64,000 nt of DNA from Hippophae tibetana. Its lineage: Eukaryota > Streptophyta > Magnoliopsida > Rosales > Elaeagnaceae. The position numbers and the translations under genes were made by a program. The stretch is from NCBI GenBank assembly GCA_037013495.1, contig CM072808.1:13555319-13619318 (forward strand), in the 5' to 3' direction. This document shows, one piece after another, positions 12,201-24,200 of the stretch. Under the pieces are notes generated by a model, which was not told where the DNA came from, searched no databases, and saw only the letters and a program-made list of their open reading frames with translations. How positions within the stretch are numbered: the first letter of the stretch is position 1; each line of letters starts with the position of its first letter.

Positions 12201-15200
12201 GCAGTGCAGAAGCTGAATTTAGAGCCATGGCTCATGGGATTTGTGAATGAATGTGGTTAAGAAGGCTACTCAATGAACTGGACTTCACAACTCTTGAACC
12301 TATCAGCATGCATTGTGACAATCAAGCTGCAATAAAAATTGCGAAAAATCCAGTTCATCATGATCGAACCAAACATGTAGAAATTGATCGTCATTTCATT
12401 AAAGAAAAGATAGGTGGAAAAATTGTGGACCTACTATATACATCTACTAAATATCAAATTGCAGATATCCTTACCAAAACATTACCTCGAACAATTTTCG
12501 AAGAATTGAGTTGCAAGTTAGGAATGATTAATATCTATTACCCAACTTGAGGGGGAGTGTAGATTTTCAGAGAATATTATTAGTGTTGTACAGGCTGTAG
12601 AGTTAGTGTAAATCAAGCTGTATTTTCATTATTGTTACCAGCTGTTTTATTCCTAGAATTAGTGGACACTTTGTATTTCTATATATAGATTGTATTATAG
12701 TGTTGTAAACAAGAAGAGAAAACAGAGAATACATACTCCATATTATCTCTATCATATCTCTCGGAGTACATTTAACACTATATGTCATAGTTGTAATAGA
12801 TATGCTTGAAGTACGATTATTTAAAATTTTGACGTTTCTTCGACTGTGTTTGATAGACTTGATAGTGAGTTTAAAAACAAGTTTGTATGCAAATATTTTA
12901 TTCATAAAAATAGACAATACTTATAATCCTTACAAACATTCCCTTTGGCATTTTCGTGTGTCAGATCTTCTTTCTCACTACATGACACTTATAGGAATAA
13001 GATAAAAATACAATGATATCTTAAACTCCATAGTGTAACTATCCTATGGTCCGTTGAATCCATCTTTGCTGCAACTTGACAAGTTTGTAAGTAACTGAAA
13101 TGATATAGACAAAGCATACGACAACTTGGCTTGAAAGTCTTATTGTACATTAGTTCAGCTTACATAAAAATAAGTGAAGTGTAAAGAATAATAATGTAGT
13201 GCATACATTCATACTAATCAAGCTTAGCATAAAACAAAATGATGAAAAGTATTCGTACCCTAAATATATTCTCTCCTTATATGCATAACAAAATAAAACA
13301 TGAAAGTGAAACACTCTTTCCCTTTTTGACATGTAAGAAGGACAAAGCATTGGACAAAGTAATGGAGCTAAACTCTCCATAAATTCTATGACTCCCTAAC
13401 TTAAAAAACTAATTAAAAAGTCGATAAATAAGATGTCAATTAATAAAAATATTTTTTTATTTAATTTTCATAAATAACCACATAAGGTATTAAAGCTTAT
13501 TTAATCACAAACGAGCATACAAACAATTGACAACTCATCATTTTTTTAACTCAAATTTTGATTATCCATTGTATAGATAAACAAGTAAAGTAGAAGAAAC
13601 ACACTTTGCACATATAATGACTTATTGACATTTATTTAAAAGTAGTATATATGTTTAAACTACACAAAATGTCAATTAAGTCATTTATGATCAATTAAGA
13701 AAGACTAAAAAAAATCACTTATCATGTAAAATTATAATTGAGTCTTCAATCTCACAAAATAAAATATATCTACTAAACGAGAACCCAAATTTTTTCTTTA
13801 TTTTATAAATGAGACACATAATTTTTTAACCTCTATTGACCCTTTCTTTTTGTGCGGGTTAAGTACAAGTTTTATAAGTAGTCGTTTTTTGCATGAGTCA
13901 TAAACTTAGCATGATGAATTTCACACTAATTGTGAGGTAACTCTATCTGCTCATTGCGGTAACTTCATACATTACAGTAGGTAGCTCTTTTAATACTAAG
14001 TGTCTTCATACGGTAAAGTTTTAGAAAACAACAATTTTACAATCAAGGTTAGTTGAAGTCTTAAGAGTTTTTCAAGAGAATTCATAAACTTCAAGTGTAG
14101 CATATATGTGTGTTCATGAGTGTGAATAAGTTCATGTTAACATCGATTATCACATGTATAAGAATATGTGTGTATAAGTCAAAATTGTAGAATTTATACA
14201 ATAAATATCAAAATGAATTAAGTCACTAAAACTAAGGTTATATATATGTAAGTGTTAAATAAGTCCAGTACGGTGTTATAGTTGAAAACTCTATAGGCTT
14301 TACTGTTTAGGGAATAACTAAGAAATATACCTTTATCGCTTCTTGAATCAAACTTATCCAACTGTTCTCGATCCTTAAGTATGTAGTATTTACTTTCGAA
14401 AACATGTATGAATTTTATATTGGGTTTTTTACCTCTTCATATCTCATAGGGAGTTTGGTTTGTACTTAGTCGAAGATATACACAATTTATAATGTGTCAT
14501 GAGGTGTTTATAGCTTTAGCCTAAAACATTTTGGAGACTCCTTTGGCATGCAACATTAATTTTGCCATCTCTTGTAGTATCTTGTTTTTCCTTTCAATTA
14601 CTCCATTTTGTTGAGATGTGATGGGAGCAGAGAATTCATGAAAGATACCATGTTCTTTGTAGAAGTTAGCATATTTGGTATTTTCAAACTCTTTTCCATA
14701 GTCTGTTCTCAGTTTCTTGACGGTTACTATTTTGTCACCTGCTTCAACCTGCACTCTTGTACAATATGAGATGAATAATTCAAAAGCATCTGACTTATCT
14801 TTAAGAAAGTCTACCCAAGTGTAGCGAGAAAAATCATCTACTTTAATTACGATATATTTCTTACTTCCAATACTTTTGGTTCTCATAGGACCCATAAGGT
14901 CAATATATATCAGTTTTAATACTCTGATTGTATTGATACTCTAGATCTTCTTGTGAGCGGTCCTAATTTATTTACCTAATTGACATGGTCCATATACAGG
15001 TGTTTTAATTTTTGAGAGAAAAGGTAGACCACGAACTGATGTAGATAGAAAGTTGCAATCTGTAACTAATTACTAAAACTAATTTCCCTTTTTATTTTCG
15101 ATTATAACAGAATAACAATAAACATGGTGGCAACATGTGTGTGAGTGATGGGTGAGACACATGGGAGTTAGTTAGGCTGGGTGAGTGCGCGAGAGTGTAT

Positions 15201-18200
15201 GGAAACGGTTAGGCTCGAGGCCTATAAAATCCATACATGACCACAACTAAGCATCACTGAGATTTTACCTAATTCTCAGTATTTTTCAAAATAGTAATTT
15301 GTAATTCATTCCAAGAACAACCGAAGAGTTTCTAATTGATTATCACAGAACATTTTCATAGGTTCTTCATCTGAAGTTTTTAATTCCTTTAGCACCATTT
15401 TTAACCAAATTCCCTCACAAATACCGTGTGCCATCGCCCAGAATTTAGCTTCTGCACTGTTTCTTGACACCACTGACTGCTTCTTACTTCTCTAAATGAC
15501 CAGATTTTCCCACACGAAAGTGCAATATCCTGAAGTTGATCTTCGGTCTTGTATTGATCCTACCCAATCTGCATCTATGAACACTTCAATATCTTTTCTT
15601 TGATTCTTCTCCAAAAATAATCCTCTACCTGGTGTTAAGGTATTGTAGGATTCTATACACAGCTTCCACGTGTTCTTCATTTGGATTGTTCATGAATTGA
15701 TTTACCATACTAACAACAAATCCAATGTCTGGTCGTGTGTGAGATAGGTATATTAGTTTACCTACTAAACTTTTGTATCTTCCTTTGTCCACGGGTGCAC
15801 AATTTTCCTTAGCTCCCAGCTTGATAGTTGGATCCATAGGAGTATTTTTTGGCTTATATCCGAGCATTACACGCCCCTCTTTATATAGATGATAATACTC
15901 ATCTATTTTAGAGATATTTACTACTAATTTAGGAAGGAAATCAAAATTATTTAAAACTGAAAAAATTATATCTACAGATTTGGTAACAGATTACCAAATC
16001 TCTTAAAATCATGGAATAAGCATAAAGCTGATATGATAACTGTAAATCTCCTAGAAATCAACCCCTAATATTGATAACAGATTCTAATCTAAAAATCTTT
16101 TCTATAATTCTACAGTTTATTCGTTTTTAAGTAAGTATGTACCTCAACAAAAAATTTCCTTACCAGCTAAAAAGTGAAATGCTTTTTCATTATCTCAATT
16201 GAAAGAAAAAAATAAAGAAGTTATAAGAATATATAATCAAAATATCATAAACTATTTAGACATATTAATCAATCAAATCCAACCACCAATGTTCGATAGA
16301 TTAACCAAATAAAGAAGCCTAAAAAATTATGATCTTATATTTGCAAAACAAGAGATAGATTAAGAAGAAGAGAATAATGGTCTTATGTAGTTGATTGAAG
16401 CAATAAGCAATGAGTTTTATTTATAGGAAAAATTAAAACTCTTAATCTTATGTAATTGATAAATATTTTTTCTATTACAAATAGGATTAGTAATACTCAT
16501 TAATCAAGAAGACTCTTATTTAAAGAGTTCTTTCTAAAGTAGATTTTAGGTTATCTTTAAGGCTAAAATTTAGCTTATAATTTAAGTTATATCTTATCTA
16601 ATATTTTAACATATATCTTATTGTATATTTTAGCTAATATTTTATCCTATATTTTAGCATAAAATTTAGGATATATATTCAAATCAATGAAACACACTAA
16701 AAAATAAGTTAAGTAGTAATTTCATAAATTGATTTAAGTTTAAATAAGTATTTAGGAGCAAAAATAATTTTAAATTTATGAACATGTGTTATTAAATATA
16801 TGAGTGCAATCCTATATGTCATAGTTATAATAAATATACATGAAGTACGATTATCTAAAATTTTGATGTTTCTTCAACTTTGCTTGATAGCGAGTTTAAA
16901 AACAAATTTACATGTATATATTTTGTCCACGAAAATAATCTAACACTTATAATTCTTACACTATTGAATATGTGGAGTCAAATTTCCCTAATGTTTCAAA
17001 ATTTATATCTTTCAGTTTCTGAGCTGATATCATGATTTTGTTAAAGAGTAATGGCAGGGCTTTCTGTTCTGGGGGAGATGTTGTTTCCCTTGTTCATGGG
17101 GTCGATGAGGGTAGGTTAAACCCTATTTATTTTACTTCTGTTAGTTTAAGTTTACTTGCTGTATTTTGCAATTATATCTCTTCATTCAATATATCAACTA
17201 CCAACCTGTCAACCCAATAATTTGTTCTGTCTATTGAAGTAATTTGATTTTTGAAACTACATTTAAGTCAAACTAATTTTTTCTAAGTGGAGCACATAAT
17301 AGGACATGTTTTTTTGATGGAAAATCTGCAACTTTTTTGTTTGCTATGCTACTTTTAACTTCTATGATAGCCAAAATATTGTTGTTCTGTTGATTCCCCC
17401 CTTCCAATTTTCTGTTGAAAAGTATGAATATGTGTAAGCATCTCTAATACTTATTTTTAACTTAATGTTATCAAAGGTCTTAATAAACTATTGATGCTTG
17501 CTTTGTTTCTGGCACTGGAATCCTGACCTGCTTGGTAAATAACTTCATTTGCAACTTTTCTTTTCATTAATATTGTCTTATGTCTTAATGAAATGCTTAT
17601 GTTGTTCTCAGTTCTGCAACTTGAATCTTAAATTTGCTCATCAAAATCCCTAACAGTTGTGAATGGTTTGACCTTAGACCAGATGAAGTCTCTAATTGGG
17701 TCTTGGGCCCTTATATATTCTGAATTTGTGAGACTAACCATCTATACCAATGTATGAGATCTATCTCTCTCTTTTTTCCCTGAAGGAGATTTGTTCACTA
17801 CTAATGAAACGTTGACCTCTATGCTGAAGTTCCTTGTTTGTTGCAGAACATTTATCACTTTTGAGTCATACAATATTTTTGTACTTTTGTTCACATTGGT
17901 CTCACGGATGTGCAGGACATTTGAAGGATTGTAAAGAGTTCTTTGAGACATTATATAAACTTGTGTATTTGCAAGGAACGTACTTAAAGCCTCATGTGAG
18001 CCTCTATCCTTTTCAATGCTTTGTATAAAATTAAGGACATTTTTAGATAATGATCCACCTTTCATAAAGTTTAGAATACAGAGTTGAGTTCTTTTTTGTA
18101 GCATCAAGCTACTATATATGGCACTTTAAAAAAATATTTAACCATTTAGGCCACGACTTTCTGGATATGTAGAATTGAGTACATTTGAATTATTAAGATA

Positions 18201-21200
18201 ATTTATTATTGTTTTAGAACTATTGACAATTGCACTTATAATAGTTCAAAATATGCACCTGCTCTTCTGTACGCCTTACATGACAATGGAGGTACTAGGA
18301 AAGTCATATTGTGTATTTTCTAAGTAAATGGAAACTTATGCAGGTTGCTATCTTGGATGGTATCACTATGGGATGTGGAGCTGGAATTTCACTCCTTGGA
18401 ATGTTCCGTGTAGTGACTGACAAAACTGTGTGTCACTGCTGCTATGCGTTGCTTAATATGTTAATTTCACTTTATCTCAGTGATAATATTCTTTATTTGA
18501 GTCATTAACGCAAGAATTGGAATATTAGATATTTAATATTATTATAATTAAAATATTTGATAATTATTGATACAATTGAGTACACGCAAGTGTACATAAT
18601 CATATACAAGTGATAAGTAATTTAAGGATAAGGGATTGGTAACAATTTTTAATTATAATTACTAGTTTGTTAGTAAATTAATTAAAATTATTAAAAGGGT
18701 TTTTGATTGTTAAGAAGAAAATAATATAGAACAATAAAGTTGAATTGCATAAGAATATTGAGAGATATGTGATTATGAGACTATTCTCATCATTATCTTA
18801 GAATTTATTTAAACATATCATGAATGAAAATTAGTTTTTTAAGTTCTAAATCACTTTCATAATTTAAACTCATTCTTGAGTTATTAAATTTAACTTCATG
18901 TTTTTTTAAGGGTTCCCATATTTTCTTATTATATAATTTATTTAAAATACGATCATAAATCAATCTAAATCCTGAATAACCTAGAAGTACTCACTAGATT
19001 TAATTTATTCATTACATTAGGATATAAAAAAGTGATTATTAAACTAGGCAATATTAGAATAATTGTTTAACCTTTAACAGCGATAATGTACCATTTTAAA
19101 TAAAAATATTAGCGATTACATACTAACATGTTTGATTAGATATAAACATATTCATGTAATAAACTAGTTGTTCATTCTAATTCATAAAATACATATTTTT
19201 TTCATTTAAATATAAAATTTAACACATCAAAAATAAGAATTGAAACTAAAATTTATCATGATATTAAATTAATTAAATTATAGTTTAGTGCTTGAAAATT
19301 ACCCATAATCATATTAAATATTTAACTAGACATAGAATTTACCAAACCCATAATAATAACTAAATACTCCATCATAAATAGAGTAGAAACAAGAATTTGA
19401 TTTGGATAAATTATTGGAGCCAAAAGAACAAAAAAAAAATCAATCTTTAACTTGTTCTTGAATCTTTCTTGAAAGCTCTTGCAATGTTATATTGAATCAG
19501 AATTTTCTCTAATTTTCCCTCAATTTTCGTGCATTTTTTATATTGATTGTATATTATGAGATGATATTTGGGTATTTTGCATGAGAGAAATTGATCTTTT
19601 AAGAGTTGGATTAGGATTAGTATACACACAAATCACGTTGGGAACGGTTTACGCATGGTTAAGGTGAAGAAATTCCGAACGAATGACATGTTGTTTGGCT
19701 GGCTGTAAAGGAAACGACCAAATGATATGTTGTATGGGGTAGGAGCTAAAACATGTTAGGGCTGGCGTTGGGTGAACGTCATGTTAGGGCTGGCGTTGGG
19801 TGAGCGACACACACAGGAGATGTTGTATGAACCGAGAAGGCTAAAACGACACCATTTTAGGTGTCTTATGCTAAGTATATCTATTGATCTTTCCGAGTAC
19901 ATCCACCTTGCAAATAAAAATCATAAAAAATCTTAAAAAAATCCAAAAAAATTAATATTTTTTCAATAAATACAAAATAAACAATTTTAGCTTTATATAA
20001 TAATAAAATATACATATATGTAAAAGAATTGATATCTAAAAATTTATATAAAATAGTATTTATCAATTATCAATATGTTTCCTTATTAGTTTAGGAGCCT
20101 TATTTAGAGTCTTATTAGGATTTCAGTCTTATTATCCATATAAATATACATGTAATCTTTCAGTATTATAATAAAATGAGAATTAGAATGTCTTTCTTTG
20201 ATTTTCTTGTTCCCTTCTTTACTTATTTCGACTCTTTAATATTTACTTTTGCATAATCCTATTTTATATTCTAAACCTTAATTTCATTTGTAACTCAAGA
20301 TTGAAAAGAATTCATTCTCTTAATTTCCATTCAAATATACTATATATTTATATACAAAGTTAGGGACACTATTTAGGATACTTTTAGTGATAGACACCTA
20401 ATACATAACTAATATATCTAACACCCTCCCTCAAGTTGGAGCATAGATATTAATCATGCCAACTTGTTACAAAGATAATCAACCTGAACGTCATTTAAGG
20501 CTTTCGTGAAGATATCTTCTAGTTGTTCTCCAGTTTTTACATATCCTACAGAAATCAAACCTTGTTGAATTTTCTCGCGAACAAAATGACAATAAATTTC
20601 AATGTGTTTAGTTCGCTCATGAAACACAGGATTAGAAGCAATATGAAGAGCAACTTGGTTATCACACCACAATTTCGTTGGTACTGAAGTTTTAAGACCT
20701 ATTTCATTCAAGAGCTGATATATCCACATTATCTCAGACGTAAATTGTGCCATAGCCTTATATTTTGACTCTGCACTCGATCGTGACACAACATTCTGCT
20801 TCTTGTTTTTTCATGAGACCAAATTTCCTCCAATAAAAATACAATAGATTCATGTGGATCTTCTATCTACTTTGGAACCTGACCAATCTGCATCTAAAAG
20901 ACATTCAATATGAGTGTGTCCATGATTTGCATACAAGATACCACGTCCAAGTGCTCCTTTCAAGTAACACAAAATTTGCTCTAACGTTGCCCAATGATGA
21001 ATTGTTGGGGATGATGGCTAACAACACTGACCGAATATGCAATATTTGGACGAGTCACGATAAGGTAATTCAGTTTTCCAACCAACCTTCGATATCTCTC
21101 AAAATCTTTAAAGAGTTCTCCATCTCTTGTAAGGTGGATGTTCGGAGTCATTGGAGCACTACAAGGCTTTGCTCTCAATTTTCCTATCTCAGCTAATAAG

Positions 21201-24200
21201 TCCAGGACATATTTTCTCTGAGATAGAAAAATACATTTTTTACTTTTGACTTTAACACCCAAGAAATACTTTAGCATCTTCAAATCCTTCGTGTGAAACT
21301 AAGTATGTAGGAAAGACTTAAGAGATGAAATTCTCGTAGTATCACTTCCAGTAATAACAATGTCATCTACATACACAACTAAAAGAATGATACCAACTTA
21401 TTGTTTGTAGAACACAGAATGGTCAAACTTGCTTTTCATCATACAAAGATTTGCGGACTCTGTTTCAAAACCAAGCACGGGGACTCTGTTTCAAACCATA
21501 CAAAGATTTGCGGAGACGAAAAACTTGCCTAGACTCCCCTTGAGCAACAAAATCAGGAAGTTGCTCCATAAACACCCCATCTTGAAGATCACCATGAAGA
21601 AAAGCATTCTTGATATCTAGTTGATGCAAAGGCCAATGGTGAGTAGCTGTCATAGAAATAAACAATCGAACATAGGTCAATTTAGCAACAGGAGAGAAAG
21701 TGTCAGAATAGTCCACTCCATAGGTTTGAGTATATCCCTTAGCAACAAGACGGGCCTTTAATCGAGCAACTAACCAATTCGGATTAACCTTAACTGTGAA
21801 CACCTATTTGCATCCGATAGCCCGTTTCCCCGAAGGTAAATCAACCAAGTCCCAAGTATCATTGTCATCCAAAGCATTCATTTCTTCTATCATTGCATGA
21901 TGTCAACCAGGATGAGATATGACTTCGTGAACAGTTTTGGGGATAAAAATAGAATCAATAGAGACAGTAAAAGAGCAAGAGGAAGACGACAAACAGTTAT
22001 AAGAAACAAAAGAAGAAATAGGATAAGTACATTGACGTTTACCTTTGCATAATTTAATAGGAAGATTATCGTTCAAGACTGGATCTGATGACGAAGGAGC
22101 ATGTGCATGACATGAATTAGGTGGTCTATGTCTGGAGTAGACTTGAGTAATAAGAAGCCTGACAGGAACAGGATCAGAGACAGGTTCAAATGATGTGATA
22201 GAATAGACTAACAAATCATCATCCTCCATCTGATGTGTAAGAGGAGGAGAAGACGAAAAATAGGGTGTGTCTTCCATGAAGGTAACATTAATTGAGACAA
22301 GATATTTGTTAAGACTGGGAGAATAACATCTATAACCTTTCTGAAGACGAGAATATCCAAGGAAGATACACTTCAAAGACTTGGGATCTAATTTATTAAC
22401 ATGCAGACGAACATCCCGAACAAAACAAGTGCTATCAAATATCATAGGGTTAACTGGAAATAGTTACTTATTAAGAAACAAGATTTTGTAAGGAATCTCA
22501 CCATGAAGAATAGATGAGGGCATGCGATTAATAAGAAAACATGTTGTTGAAACTGCATCGGCCTAAAAAGGTTTAGAAACATTCATTTGAAATAATAAGG
22601 CACATGCAGTTTCAAGAAGATGTTTGTTCTTACGTTCTGTCACTCCATTTTGAGATGGAGTATCAACACACGAAGTTTCATGAAGCATGTCATTTTGAAC
22701 CATATAAGATTGAAACAAAGCTGATGTATATTCTTTGGTATTATCACTTCGCAAAGTACGAATTGAAACATTAAATTAAGTTTTAATATCAGCACAAAAT
22801 GCGCAAAAAATATAAAACAATTCAAAACGACTCTTCATTAAATATAACCAAGTTACACGAGAATAATCATCCACAAAAGTAACAAAATACTTAAATCTAG
22901 GTTTATACAAAATAGGACAAGGACCCCAAACATCAGAATGCACTAATTCAAAAGGAACACTAGCACGTTTATTAACTCTTGGATTTGAACTAAGATGATG
23001 GTATTTTGCAAATTGACAAGACTCACAATCTAATGAAGACACCTTACTAAACTGAGGACAGTTTCTTAAGTAAAGGAAGAGATGGATGACCCAGTCTACA
23101 ATATGCCTCGAAGGGAGAGGTTACACCAGAGCAAGCAACAGATTTCGGTATTGGTGTGTCAAGAATATAAAGGCCTCCAAACTCATGTCCTTTACCAATA
23201 GTCTTTTTGGTCATAAGATCCTGAAATAGGCAATGATCGGGAAAAAATGAGATGCAACAGTTGAGATTGCGAGTAAGTTGACTTACAGAGATCAAATTAA
23301 AGGATAAGCTAGGTAAATGTAAGACAGACGACAAAGGAAGCAAAGAAGTGGGAGTAATTGTGCTTGACCTAAGAACACGAGATGGTGACCCATCGGCTAA
23401 GGTAACAATAGAGGTGGAAATGTGTGACTAAAGAGTACAAAAGAGACTAGAATATGATCTGTGGCACCAAAATCAATAACCCATTTGGAAGATGAGGAAA
23501 GAAGACACGCATTTGGTTTACCCGAATCAGCAATAGCAGTGACAGAAGGTGATGAAGACTTAGTGATTCTTGATACTGTGAGAACTTAGTAAATTTATCT
23601 GCAAAGATAAGAACCGATTTTTCAGAAGTATCATAAGTGGATGCAATATGGGCTGAGTGACCTTTTTGATTCTTATACTGAAGCTTTCTACGGTCACGTT
23701 TCGTATGTCCAGGTTTGCGACAATAGTAACACACAATACCTCCGGAGTCCTGTGGTCGAGTTTCAAACCCTTGCGAGACCGTCCAGGCTCATAATTATTA
23801 TTTCGGCTGACCAAAACACCATTTAATTGAGTAGGTAGAGGTGGAGTGCCTTCTGTACGAAGTACTCGACTAAATACTTCTTGGATAAAAGAGATCTCAG
23901 AACCAGAAAGAACCTGTGACTTAGCAATCTTAAAATCAAAGGGAAGACCGGCAAAAAAACTCATGACCGCCATTTGTTTTCGTTGGCTTTCTTGAACCTT
24001 CACATCAAGGCTAAAAGACAAAAAAATATTGAGCTCTTCATGAGTCTTTTTGAATTCCATAAAATAATTCGTGAGGGACTGATCTTGTTTGTCTGCACGG
24101 TAAAATGTTTTGCATATCTCATACATGCGAGAAAGGTTTCCTTTATCAGAATATAAGAAATCCAAATAATCCATCAATTCCTTAACGAATTCACAATGAT

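Larger units (their letters stand above)
7360..12777 (+). mobile_element. Copia LTR retrotransposon, young, nearly whole, inside intron 3
   Basis: A fossil Ty1/Copia element in the sense orientation of the host gene. It has TG...CA LTRs of 218 and 220 bp at its ends and a 5-bp target duplication CTATA (7355-7359 and 12778-12782). A primer site TGGTATCAGAGC for initiator tRNA-Met starts at 7578, and a purine tract GAGGGGGAG lies before the right LTR. The LTRs differ at six positions plus a 2-bp gap (about 2.8 percent). At 1.3e-8 changes per site per year this gives roughly one million years. The body carries gag, protease, integrase, reverse transcriptase and RNase H in Copia order. It has a few breaks and so is probably not autonomous now. 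The direct repeat copy at 16815 shows the uninterrupted target. Confidence 0.95.

Noticed and set aside
13150-13380. 76-codon minus-strand open frame
   Set aside because: No domain likeness and AT-rich composition; it lies among decayed Copia sequence.
15041-15335. A confirmed solo LTR
   Set aside because: It has a TATA-like box and sharp junctions with flanking fragments, but no convincing TG...CA ends with a target duplication, so it is left unclassified.
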